Shown: piece by piece, positions 8,591 to 16,476 of the stretch | Layout of the letters: every line of letters starts with the position of its first letter | How positions within the stretch are numbered: the stretch's first letter is position 1 | Assembly: GCA_021773195.1 (NCBI GenBank) | Contig: JAJFKN010000016.1 | Location: 1-33,396, forward strand | Direction: 5' to 3' | DNA: 33,396 nucleotides | Origin: Gammaproteobacteria bacterium | GTDB taxonomy: Bacteria; Pseudomonadota; Gammaproteobacteria; JAKBBU01 | Program-made: the position numbers and the translations under genes | Notes under the pieces: generated by a model | What the model saw: only the letters and a program-made list of their open reading frames with translations | The model's database searches: none | What the model was told of the DNA's origin: nothing

Positions 8591-11500
8591 ATGAGTTTTA
8601 CAGATATTTTTATTCGCCGTCCGGTTTTTGCTAGCGCGATAAGCTTTATGATTTTACTTATTGGCTTGGTATCCATGGCCAATATGACGGTACGTCAATA
8701 CCCTGAAATCGAATCCAGTGTAATTACGGTCACCACTACTTATCCTGGTGCTAGTGCCGAGTTGATGACAGGCTTTGTGACAACACCTCTGGAAAATGCC
8801 ATCGGAGGCATCGACAACATCGATTACATGACGTCTAGTAACGTACAGAACCAAAGCCAGATCACTGTAAATCTTCTTGTAGGCGCCAACCCTGATGTGG
8901 CCCTAACCAATATTCAATCGAAAGTCTCCACGGTGTTGTATCAATTACCTAAAGACATTCAAAGCCCCGTGATTGAAAAAAATGACGCAACATCTAACCC
9001 CACGCAGTTTATTGCGTTCCAAAGCAATACTATGACACCTGAACAGATTACCGATTATCTGTTACGCGTGGTACAACCCCAAATCCAAACTTTAGACGGC
9101 GTTAGCCAAGCCCCCATTTTTGGAGAGCGGGAATACGCTATGCGTATCAATTTAAACCCCGCATTGATGGCCGCCCATAATGTGTCGCCTAATGATGTGT
9201 TTAATGCCATTAACAAACAAAACGTACAGGCTGCAGCGGGTACCTTAGAAGGACGCAGTGAAGAATTTAATATTGTGGCTGATACCGACATGCACAATGT
9301 GGAACAATTCGATAATATGGTGTTGGGCAACTACAATAATACCCTCATCCGCCTGAAAGATGTGGGCAAAGCCATGATGGGCGCTGAAAATTACAATACC
9401 GATGGTTATGTGGATGGTAAAGAAACCGTAACTATAGGCGTGATTCCTAAAGCCACAGCTAACCCCTTAGCTGTTTCTAAAGAAGTGCAAAACCTACTTC
9501 CTAAGCTACAATCGGAAATGCCTTCCGGTTTAAATGCTAGCATTACTTACGATAGCTCTGTCTTCATTTCTGACTCTATAAAAGAAGTCATTAAAACCAT
9601 CATAGAAGCTACTCTATTTGTTATTGCAGTCATGCTATTATTCATGGGTTCCTTCCGCGCTGTATTAATTCCCTTGGTGACCATTCCCTTATCTATCATC
9701 GGCGTCTGTGGCATCATGTTGGCTCTGGGTTATAGTATTAATACCATTACCCTGTTGGCTTGGGTATTAGCCATTGGTTTGGTAGTGGATGATGCCATCG
9801 TAGTGGTGGAAAATATTCACCGTCATATTGAAGATGGTAAGAATGCTTTCTTCTCCGCCATTATAGGTACCCGTGAAATTGGTTTTGCCATTATTGCCAT
9901 GACCTTTACCTTGGCAGCTGTTTATGCGCCTATCGGTTTTTCTTCCGGTTTAACGGGGATTCTATTTAGGGAATTCGCCTTTACCTTGGCGGCGTCGGTG
10001 ATCGTATCGGGCTTTATTGCTTTAACCCTATCTCCTATGATGTGTTCTAAATTATTGACCCATGGGCAAAGCAAATTTTCGGCAAAAATTGACCACATTT
10101 TTGATATAGTCAAAAACCGTTATATTCGCACCTTGACTACCATTTTAAATTCTTATCGTATGTATATTGTTGCCGGCGCCGTGGTCATCCTCGGTATGGG
10201 CATCTTCATTTTTGAAAGCATCCCCGGTGAATTAGCTCCCACTGAAGATCAAGGTGTAGTATTTACCTATAACGAAGGCCCATCCTTTGCTAACATTCAA
10301 TACACCAACCATTATTCGGAACAGCTGTTCCGCATCTACGATAAAGTACCTGAAATGGCCCACTATATCGTAGTAACGGGCTTCCCCAGTGGTGTGAATA
10401 CGGGTATTTCTGTTCTGGTATTAAAAGATTGGGATGAGCGTAAACGCAGCGCCAGTCAAATTGCCTCTGCCTTAGCGCCACAACTGTGGGGCATTACTGG
10501 CTTGAAGATTTTTGGTTTCCCACCACCACCCTTGCCTGGCGCTGGTTTCATGCCCATCGAATACGTATTGAAAACATCGGGTACAGATACCACCCAACGA
10601 CTTTATGCCGCTGGACAGCAAGTGGTCCAAGCAGCTATGCGTTATCCGGGCTTTCAACATGTGGATATGGACATGAAGTTGGATAAACCACAAATCAATT
10701 TACAGATAAATCGCGATAGAGCGGCTGATTTGGGCATCACTATGAATCAGATAGCCACCGCCATGGGTACCATGTTCGGGTCGCCGGAACAAAACCAATT
10801 CTCCATGGACCAACGCAGTTACTGGGTGATTCCTGAATACGATAAAAACTTCTTCTATCGCAATACACCACGTAACATTTACAATATTTACGTGAAATCA
10901 TCCAGTGGCGAAATGATTCCTTTATCTAGTTTATTGAAAGTGACGGAAACGGTACAACCGCAAAGTATCAATCACTTCCAGCAATTACCATCCGTTACCA
11001 TAGAGGGCGTGACTAACCCCGCCTATACCCTAGGTCAAGATATTACTTACTTGAATGATTTTGTGAATAAACACTTGCCCGGTAATATTCAAGTGGATTA
11101 TGCAGGGCAGTCAAGGCAATACATTGAATCGGCAGCAGCTATGCAGCAAGCCTTCGTCTTCGCCCTATTGTTTATTTTCTTAGTATTAGCAGCACAGTTT
11201 GAAAGTTACCGTGACCCATTCATTGTCATGACGACGGTACCACTGTCATTAACGGGTGCACTATTTACCTTGCACCTTACAGGCGGCACTATGAATATTT
11301 ACAGTGAAATTGGTTTGATTACCTTGATTGGCTTGATCAGTAAACATGGTATTTTAATCGTGGAGTTTGCTAACCAAATTCAATTGAATAAAGGTAAAAA
11401 CATTCGCGAAGCGGTGCTTGAATCTGCCGGTTTACGTTTGCGTCCTATCTTGATGACTACCGCGGCCATGGTATTGGCAGGTATCCCTTTGGCTTACGCC

Positions 11501-11740
11501 TCAGGTGCTGGCGCTGTCTCTCGACATATGTTGGGTTGGGTTATCGTAGGCGGTATGACTTTAGGAACCATATTCTCATTATTTGTTGTTCCAACAGTTT
11601 ACTCATTAATTGCTACGCCTAAGAAAGATGATTCTACATTTGATGAACAAGTCGCGAAGGTAGAGGATGAAATGCGAGAGCAAGAGGAACAACGCAAACG
11701 CATTAGTCAAGCGGGACGACCAGAACCTGATATGGAGTAA
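8591..11740 (+). CDS. RND family efflux permease, AcrB/MexB-like (HAE1)
   Basis: Proton-driven inner-membrane exporter, probably of hydrophobic or amphiphilic drugs. The 1049-residue length and layout match the HAE-1 group. FTDIFIRRPVFASAISFMI forms the first helix. A first porter domain is followed by a helix bundle with VVDDAIVVVENIHRH, carrying the paired Asp of the proton relay (AcrB D407/D408 equivalents). The second half is duplicated, with the relay Lys in GLISKHGILIVEF and RLRPILMTTAAM near the end. The C-terminus is a short charged tail. CGGAG lies six bases before the ATG. It is co-transcribed with the adaptor. No outer-membrane factor is encoded nearby, so a TolC-type partner must be elsewhere. 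Substrates cannot be read from the sequence. Confidence 0.95.
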   Translation: MSFTDIFIRRPVFASAISFMILLIGLVSMANMTVRQYPEIESSVITVTTTYPGASAELMTGFVTTPLENAIGGIDNIDYMTSSNVQNQSQITVNLLVGANPDVALTNIQSKVSTVLYQLPKDIQSPVIEKNDATSNPTQFIAFQSNTMTPEQITDYLLRVVQPQIQTLDGVSQAPIFGEREYAMRINLNPALMAAHNVSPNDVFNAINKQNVQAAAGTLEGRSEEFNIVADTDMHNVEQFDNMVLGNYNNTLIRLKDVGKAMMGAENYNTDGYVDGKETVTIGVIPKATANPLAVSKEVQNLLPKLQSEMPSGLNASITYDSSVFISDSIKEVIKTIIEATLFVIAVMLLFMGSFRAVLIPLVTIPLSIIGVCGIMLALGYSINTITLLAWVLAIGLVVDDAIVVVENIHRHIEDGKNAFFSAIIGTREIGFAIIAMTFTLAAVYAPIGFSSGLTGILFREFAFTLAASVIVSGFIALTLSPMMCSKLLTHGQSKFSAKIDHIFDIVKNRYIRTLTTILNSYRMYIVAGAVVILGMGIFIFESIPGELAPTEDQGVVFTYNEGPSFANIQYTNHYSEQLFRIYDKVPEMAHYIVVTGFPSGVNTGISVLVLKDWDERKRSASQIASALAPQLWGITGLKIFGFPPPPLPGAGFMPIEYVLKTSGTDTTQRLYAAGQQVVQAAMRYPGFQHVDMDMKLDKPQINLQINRDRAADLGITMNQIATAMGTMFGSPEQNQFSMDQRSYWVIPEYDKNFFYRNTPRNIYNIYVKSSSGEMIPLSSLLKVTETVQPQSINHFQQLPSVTIEGVTNPAYTLGQDITYLNDFVNKHLPGNIQVDYAGQSRQYIESAAAMQQAFVFALLFIFLVLAAQFESYRDPFIVMTTVPLSLTGALFTLHLTGGTMNIYSEIGLITLIGLISKHGILIVEFANQIQLNKGKNIREAVLESAGLRLRPILMTTAAMVLAGIPLAYASGAGAVSRHMLGWVIVGGMTLGTIFSLFVVPTVYSLIATPKKDDSTFDEQVAKVEDEMREQEEQRKRISQAGRPEPDME

Positions 11741-11841
11741 TGGCTTGCATGCTGTTTTATATAGCCGTAAATAGTATCAATGGTGTATCTTCGATCCCAT
11801 TTTTTTCAAACAGGCAGTAAATACGCCCCTGTACGCTCGTA

Positions 11842-11859
11842 TGGGGCATCCCTGCCCCA
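11842..11859 (+). other. Perfect hairpin in the permease-dapD gap
   Basis: TGGGGCA-tccc-TGCCCCA, a 7-bp stem with a four-base loop, lies about 100 bases after the permease stop and 90 before dapD. No T-run follows, so it is not a typical intrinsic terminator. The rest of 11741-11948 shows no gene. Confidence 0.3.
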
Positions 11860-11948
11860 CACGATTTGCAAAATGGGTCCTCAATTACCATTAACCTACA
11901 AGGCCATTACATCTGTGCCACGTCACAATCTTGTAACAAGGAACTAAA

Positions 11949-12773
11949 ATGACTATGCAAAAAATTATCGAAGATGCCTTTGAAAACCGCCAATCCATAT
12001 CCCCGAAAACTGTCAGTGCAGAAATAAAGAATGCCATCAGCTCCACCATTGAAGCCCTGGACAGCGGTGAATTGCGTGTGGCTGAACCCGATGCTCAAGG
12101 CCATTGGCAGGTAAATGAATGGGCGAAAAAAGCTGTACTTTTGTATTTCAGAACGGAAGACAATCAAATAAAAGAAACTGGTTTCACCCGCTTTTACGAT
12201 AAAGTCCCTATGAAGTATCAAGATTTTGACGAAGCACGGTTCGCGAAAGAAGGCGTGCGGGTTGTCCCTCCCGCCTGCGTGCGCAAAGGCGCTTATGTGG
12301 GAAGCAACACAGTACTAATGCCATCCTATGTCAATATTGGTGCTTACATAGGTAGCGGCACCATGGTGGACACCTGGGCCACAGTGGGTTCCTGTGCGCA
12401 AATTGGTAAAAACGTACATCTATCAGGCGGTGCAGGCATTGGAGGCGTGCTGGAACCTTTACAAGCTAACCCTACCATCATCGAAGATAATTGTTTCATC
12501 GGCGCACGCTCTGAAATTGTAGAAGGTGTGATTGTAGAACATGGTGCTGTGGTTTCTATGGGTGTTTACATCGGCCAAAGCACCAAAATTTACGATCGCA
12601 TTAATGATAAAATCATTTATGGCCGCGTGCCAGCGGGCGCTGTTGTAGTGCCAGGGACTCTGCCCAGCAGCGACGGTAAATACGGGCTATACTGTGCGGT
12701 AATCGTGAAATACGTGGATGAAAAAACCCGCGCTAAAGTATCTTTAAATGAATTATTGCGTAATGATGATTAA
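11949..12773 (+). CDS. dapD: 2,3,4,5-tetrahydropyridine-2,6-dicarboxylate N-succinyltransferase
   Basis: Succinyl-CoA-dependent step of the succinylase branch of diaminopimelate and lysine synthesis; cytoplasmic trimer. The 274-residue product is collinear with E. coli DapD. An N-terminal helical part contains [12 protein letters not shown] and KAVLLYFR. Then comes a left-handed beta-helix built of hexapeptide repeats ([19 protein letters not shown], then [15 protein letters not shown], then [19 protein letters not shown]). The closing segment is [20 protein letters not shown] lies six bases before the ATG at 11949. dapE starts two bases after the stop, so the pair forms a tight operon. In enterobacteria dapD sits next to glnD; here the efflux operon lies between them. 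Confidence 0.97.
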   Translation: MTMQKIIEDAFENRQSISPKTVSAEIKNAISSTIEALDSGELRVAEPDAQGHWQVNEWAKKAVLLYFRTEDNQIKETGFTRFYDKVPMKYQDFDEARFAKEGVRVVPPACVRKGAYVGSNTVLMPSYVNIGAYIGSGTMVDTWATVGSCAQIGKNVHLSGGAGIGGVLEPLQANPTIIEDNCFIGARSEIVEGVIVEHGAVVSMGVYIGQSTKIYDRINDKIIYGRVPAGAVVVPGTLPSSDGKYGLYCAVIVKYVDEKTRAKVSLNELLRNDD

Positions 12774-12775
12774 CC

Positions 12776-13903
12776 ATGAGTGAAACACTGGAATTAGCCA
12801 AAACTTTAATTGCCCGCCCTTCGGTGACGCCGGAAGACAGCGGTTGCCAAGATCTTTTAGCCTCACGCCTTGAACCTTTGGGCTTTCACATTCAACATTT
12901 ACCCTTTGGCGATGTAAAAAATCTCTTTGCCCGTTACGGTAACGAAGGCCCTTTGTTGATTTTTGTGGGTCACACCGATGTCGTCCCACCCGGCCCGTTG
13001 GATCAATGGGCCACAGCTCCCTTTGAACCTGTAATTAAAGGCAATAAACTCTATGGCCGTGGCAGCGCTGATATGAAGGGCAGCGTAGCCGCTATGATCA
13101 CAGCCTGTGAAAGTTTTGTCAAAGATACCCCCAAGGTTAAAGGTTCCATTGGCATCCTACTCACCAGCGATGAAGAAGGCCCATCCGTTGATGGCATTAA
13201 AAAAGTCGCAGCCTATTTCCAACAACAAAATATCAAGGTGAATTATTGCTTGGTAGGTGAACCAACTTGCAGTAAAACGTTTGGCGATACCATTAAAGTG
13301 GGACGCCGTGGTTCTTTGAGTGGTGACTTAACCATTCATGGCACCCAGGGCCATATTGCCTATCCCCATTTAGCCCACAATCCTATCCATGTAGCTGCAA
13401 GCGCCATTGATGAATTAACTAAGGCTCATTGGGATGATGGTAATACAGACTTTCAACCCACGCAATTTCAAATTTCAAATATTCATGCTGGTACGGGCGC
13501 TAACAATGTCATTCCCGGCGACCTATTTTTACAATTCAACTTCCGTTTCAGTACGGAAACCTCAGCGGATCATTTAGTATCTCGCGTACAGAGCATCTTG
13601 GACGAACATGAGTTGGATTTTGATATCCAATGGCACCTTTCCGGTGAACCCTATTTAACGCCAAAAGGTGCATTAAGAAAGCTCATGGGTCAAGTAGTAG
13701 AAGATGTAACGAATGTGAGCCCCGAATTTTGCACTCGTGGAGGCACTTCAGACGGACGCTTCATTGCACCCTTAGGCACAGAAGTTGTAGAGTTCGGCCC
13801 TCTCAATAGCAGCATTCATAAAATAAATGAGTGGGTGCATATAGCGGAGCTGGATCAATTACACAAAGTCTATAAGGTCCTTTTACAGCGACTTTTTTCT
13901 TAA
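12776..13903 (+). CDS. dapE: Succinyl-diaminopimelate desuccinylase
   Basis: Hydrolyses N-succinyl-LL-diaminopimelate to LL-diaminopimelate and succinate, feeding peptidoglycan and lysine synthesis. The 375-residue protein is a dizinc M20-family hydrolase. FVGHTDVVPPG has the His66 ligand and the helper Asp68. GRGSADMKGS has the bridging Asp, and TSDEEGPSVDG the catalytic Glu pair. VGEPT carries a Glu ligand, GTGANNVIPG belongs to the dimer/lid domain, and GPLNSSIHKINE supplies the last His ligand. GGTSDGRF is also intact. Length is the family norm. It directly follows dapD and probably shares its promoter. No downstream partner is apparent; the next gene begins an accessory region. Confidence 0.97.
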   Translation: MSETLELAKTLIARPSVTPEDSGCQDLLASRLEPLGFHIQHLPFGDVKNLFARYGNEGPLLIFVGHTDVVPPGPLDQWATAPFEPVIKGNKLYGRGSADMKGSVAAMITACESFVKDTPKVKGSIGILLTSDEEGPSVDGIKKVAAYFQQQNIKVNYCLVGEPTCSKTFGDTIKVGRRGSLSGDLTIHGTQGHIAYPHLAHNPIHVAASAIDELTKAHWDDGNTDFQPTQFQISNIHAGTGANNVIPGDLFLQFNFRFSTETSADHLVSRVQSILDEHELDFDIQWHLSGEPYLTPKGALRKLMGQVVEDVTNVSPEFCTRGGTSDGRFIAPLGTEVVEFGPLNSSIHKINEWVHIAELDQLHKVYKVLLQRLFS

Positions 13904-13963
13904 GTACCGATTGACCGTTAAGCCACCTTAATAAAAAACCCATCATATAACATAAAAATGATA

Positions 13964-13969
13964 TATAAT
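13964..13969 (+). promoter_or_regulatory. TATAAT -10 box close to an accessory gene start
   Basis: A perfect TATAAT ends 10 bases before the ATG at 13980. Transcription starting 7 or so bases after it would give an almost leaderless message, and no Shine-Dalgarno sequence is visible before that ATG. The -35 position (about 13941-13946, CATCAT) is poor, which would fit an activated promoter. The region is AT-rich, so chance is possible. Confidence 0.4.
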
Positions 13970-13979
13970 TGATCTTGCT

Positions 13980-14615
13980 ATGCCAACCATTACTATTTAC
14001 AAAATTACGCAACCTGTCACCCACGGTGGCTTGTTTCACTGTACTTCACACATTGAAGCTGTAGTTACCGACACCGACTATGATGGTTTTATCTTTGTGC
14101 GCAGTTTTAATAACATAGAATGTCAAAGAGGCACCTTTTATCCTGACCATACTATTTATGAGATGGTACAACAAGTGATATTAACCAGCGCGCAACCCAT
14201 CGATAAATTTATACCCCACATGTGCCGCATTTCAACCTCTTACAATTGTTGCTTTAATAATTGTGCCGATGCTGTCAAAGCCACGCTGTATTATTTTTTC
14301 CCTGAAGCCGATACCTATTGGCGTGGTTATTTGATCAAAGGCGGTTATTTTTCTTTGCAACTGGCATTCCTTGCAGCTTCTTATAAATTATCATTTTGGC
14401 TGATGCCTCCCACGTTAACCATTTTCCTACTGCAATGGAAATGCATGCCCACACCACCCCTCATGGAAAATCCCATCCACGTGTTTAAAATTGCCGAAGA
14501 GATATCTCACAGGCAAAACCCAAGAGGAGTAGAAACGCCTGAAATCCCTGAAGAATTTAGTGATGACTCTGACAGTGAATCTGATTTAGAAACTGGCGAC
14601 AGCCCGTCCCTATAA
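13980..14615 (+). CDS. Hypothetical protein with possible permuted papain-like Cys/His pattern and acidic tail
   Basis: I do not recognise this 211-residue protein. It has no signal peptide. A His in SHIEAVV (H24) precedes a cysteine in NNCADAVKATL (C95). This His-before-Cys order, with a hydrophobic helix after the Cys, resembles circularly permuted NlpC/P60-like (LRAT/YiiX-type) folds, but the match is by eye only. It is Cys-rich (SYNCCFNNC). Residues about 118-153 hold two hydrophobic stretches that could be a membrane hairpin. The C-terminus is a Ser/Asp/Glu cluster (FSDDSDSESDLETGD). It stands alone between dapE and the tRNA-Ser region, has a near-leaderless promoter candidate, and marks the start of the accessory region. 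A secreted effector is possible but unproven. Confidence 0.7.
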   Translation: MPTITIYKITQPVTHGGLFHCTSHIEAVVTDTDYDGFIFVRSFNNIECQRGTFYPDHTIYEMVQQVILTSAQPIDKFIPHMCRISTSYNCCFNNCADAVKATLYYFFPEADTYWRGYLIKGGYFSLQLAFLAASYKLSFWLMPPTLTIFLLQWKCMPTPPLMENPIHVFKIAEEISHRQNPRGVETPEIPEEFSDDSDSESDLETGDSPSL

Positions 14616-14721
14616 AAGCATTGATGAAACCATATCCCATGAATTACCTACAATATGATCATTTTTTAGACCATTTCCATTGATTCCCAGAGCCATCTCC
14701 TATATGATTTGACTCCCTTTT

Positions 14722-14739
14722 GGAGAGGTGTCCGAGTGG
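14722..14739 (+). repeat. Orphan copy of the tRNA-Ser 5' end
   Basis: GGAGAGGTGTCCGAGTGG is identical to the first 18 bases of the intact tRNA-Ser gene 187 bases downstream (14909-14926), and a preceding TTTT is shared. The match then stops and no tRNA body follows. It is a partial duplication of the acceptor 5' strand and D-arm start, as left by an insertion into, or rearrangement at, the tRNA gene. Confidence 0.8.
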
Positions 14740-14751
14740 GTGAGCGAAGAC

Positions 14752-14806
14752 CGTTTGTCCAGCGGACAAACGCAGCTTTGCGAACGCCCGGCCATGGAAG
14801 GCCGGG
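14752..14806. repeat. Cluster of perfect short palindromes between the tRNA-Ser copies
   Basis: Three hairpins lie in a row: CGTTTGTCC-agc-GGACAAACG (14752-14772), CGCA-gctt-TGCG (14771-14782) and CCCGGCC-atggaa-GGCCGGG (14787-14806). The GC content is well above that of the neighbouring genes. The architecture is like REP or other palindromic intergenic elements. Open frames across it on both strands look spurious. Confidence 0.6.
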
Positions 14807-14908
14807 CCGGGGTTTCTTAATCCCGAAACGCCGCGCCATGGATGGCAGGTATGAAAAAGAATATGCTGCGACAGACTTCACTGGACCAGATATTCGAAAT
14901 GAGTTTTA

Positions 14909-14999
<91 letters not shown>

Positions 15000-15005
15000 A
15001 AACAG

Positions 15006-15032
15006 AAAAACCGCCAATTAGGCGGTTTTTTT
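15006..15032 (+). terminator. Intrinsic terminator of tRNA-Ser
   Basis: AAAAACCGCC-aatta-GGCGGTTTTTTT: a 5-bp GC stem extended by A-T pairs and followed by a T-run, seven bases after the tRNA CCA end. Confidence 0.85.
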
Positions 15033-15080
15033 GTTTTAGCAATGGTGGGATAAGAACCCGAGAAAAGGGTTTGACAAATC
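15021..15080 (+). repeat. Direct repeat, copy A
   Basis: A 60-base segment beginning in the tRNA terminator and ending TTGACAAATC. It is closely matched by copy B at 15186-15246, with shared blocks AATGGTGGGAT, AGAACCCGAG and TTGACAAATC. Copy A continues into a nested palindromic element. Confidence 0.8.
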
Positions 15081-15152
15081 GGCAGGACTGCCGATTTGGA
15101 CGCACGCAGTGCGCCCGCAGGGCGAGGACCAGGGATGGTCCGAGTCAATCCC
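15068..15152. repeat. Nested palindromic element
   Basis: The outer arms GGGTTTGAC (15068-15076) and GTCAATCCC (15144-15152) are complementary except for one base. Between them are an 11-bp perfect hairpin with a two-base centre (15075-15098, core AAATCGGCAG/CTGCCGATTT), then GCAC-gca-GTGC, CGCCC-gca-GGGCG and GGACCA-ggga-TGGTCC (15126-15141). The density of perfect pairing points to a structured mobile or REP-like element, not to coding sequence. Confidence 0.65.
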
Positions 15153-15176
15153 GACATCGAAGCCAAAATAAAAAAC

Positions 15177-15197
15177 CCCGCCATCGGCGGGTTTTTT
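15177..15197. terminator. Second intrinsic terminator, bidirectional
   Basis: CCCGCC-atc-GGCGGG flanked by an A-run and TTTTTT. It can act on both strands, so it may end the Fic transcript on the minus strand and anything reading rightwards past the tRNA. Confidence 0.7.
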
Positions 15198-15246
15198 GTT
15201 TTGATGAATGGTGGGATGAGAACCCGAGGAGAGGGGTTGACAAATC
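15186..15246 (+). repeat. Direct repeat, copy B, abutting the Fic gene
   Basis: A 61-base near-copy of 15021-15080. It ends TTGACAAATC exactly one base before the stop codon of the Fic gene. The palindromic continuation seen after copy A is missing here, so the repeat looks interrupted at this junction. Confidence 0.75.
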
Positions 15247-16404
15247 TCACCCTCCCAATGGTTCAGCACCCTCTTCCAAAATATTAAGGTACTGCCGATA
15301 AATATATACTTTATCTCTTTGCTTGTGACTGGTTTCTTCAACAATACCCAGCACCACCATTTTCTCTAAAGCATTTCTAGCCGTAGGCGCTGTCATATCT
15401 AATGCCTTGGCTAATACAGGCACTGTAACTTGTGGCAACTGTTTCAAGTATTCTAATACCTTCTCACAGGAAAAACGTACGCGGCCTAAATGAGTTAACT
15501 TTGAAAAATCACTTTCAAACAGATTGCTAATCTCTTTCGCTGTTTTTACGCCTTGCTTACTAACCTCAATGATACCCTGCAAAAAAAATTCTAACCAGGT
15601 TTCCCATGCGCCATGAGTTCTCACTTCCATTAACAATCGGTAATAATCACTACGGTTTTGTTTCAAGTATAAACTGAGATATAAAATAGGCTCATGCAGA
15701 AGCCCATCTTTCATCATCAATAAAGTAATAAGTAATCGCCCCAAGCATCCGTTACCATCTAAGAAGGGATGAATCGTCTCAAATTGTACATGAGCCATAC
15801 CCGCTTTAATCAATATAGGTAAGGTTTCGTCATGCAGAAATTTCTCTAAATTAGAGAGGCAATCCATTAGATGATCAACCGGAGGCGGCACAAACAAGGC
15901 ATTGCCTGGCCTTGTCCCACCGATCCAGTTTTGCGATTTGCGAAAGTCGCCTGGAAGTTTATCAACACCTCGTCCACCGGAGAGTAACACTGCATGTATT
16001 TCTCGTATCAGCCGTAAAGATAATGGAAAGTCATCCTGCAAACGCTTTATGCCGTAATGGATGGCTTTAACATAATTAGAGACCTCTTCTACGTCCTCCA
16101 ATGATATGTTTGGTTTTTGTTGGTGTTCAAATAACATTAGATCGGAAAAGGAACTTTGCGTACCTTCAATTTGGCTGGACAATAACGCTTCTTTTCGCAC
16201 ATATATGTACATAAATAATGAAGTGTTAGGTATGAAATGAGATAAACTATTAAGCTCAGCTAAGGCTGCTGCAGCTTTTTCTAAAATACTTGATAGGTTT
16301 TCTAGTTGGATGGGGGGCTCAGGTGGCAGCATAGGAGGCAGATAAGCCCTATAAGACTCACCAGTGACTTTCTTGGTGATGTATTTTCCTACCCTTGCGC
16401 CCAT
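15247..16404 (-). CDS. Fic family protein (putative protein AMPylase) with altered Fic motif
   Basis: Fic enzymes usually transfer AMP from ATP to hydroxyl groups of target proteins. The 385-residue layout is that of stand-alone class II Fic proteins. An N-terminal region holds the inhibitory-helix motif [S/T]xxxE[G/N] as SSQIEG (S76-E80-G81). The Fic core follows, with GDFRKSQNWIGG (flap region) and the active-site loop HPFLDGNGCLGR (H212-R223). A C-terminal winged-helix-like domain contains TVPVLAKALDMTAPTARNALEKM. The catalytic His212, Asp216, Asn218 and last Arg223 are kept. The Arg that normally follows GNG is Cys220 (TGC, one transition from CGC). An AGGA lies about 10 bases before the ATG. 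The gene sits between a palindromic repeat and the ankyrin gene, in the same direction. A role as toxin, regulator or effector is not decidable here. Confidence 0.93.
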   Translation of the reverse strand: MGARVGKYITKKVTGESYRAYLPPMLPPEPPIQLENLSSILEKAAAALAELNSLSHFIPNTSLFMYIYVRKEALLSSQIEGTQSSFSDLMLFEHQQKPNISLEDVEEVSNYVKAIHYGIKRLQDDFPLSLRLIREIHAVLLSGGRGVDKLPGDFRKSQNWIGGTRPGNALFVPPPVDHLMDCLSNLEKFLHDETLPILIKAGMAHVQFETIHPFLDGNGCLGRLLITLLMMKDGLLHEPILYLSLYLKQNRSDYYRLLMEVRTHGAWETWLEFFLQGIIEVSKQGVKTAKEISNLFESDFSKLTHLGRVRFSCEKVLEYLKQLPQVTVPVLAKALDMTAPTARNALEKMVVLGIVEETSHKQRDKVYIYRQYLNILEEGAEPLGG

Positions 16405-16476
16405 TGCTATCTTTTCCTAAATAAACCCACTAAGAAAAGATAAATTGGGCTTAGGCCCTAACTGTTTGATCTTTGG

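Noticed and set aside
13918..13931. TTAA-N6-TTAA upstream of the 13980 gene, considered as a PmrA box
   Set aside because: The two TTAA are spaced 10 bases apart, start to start, not the 11 I expect for PmrA, and flanking bases do not fit well. In AT-rich DNA this is not enough.
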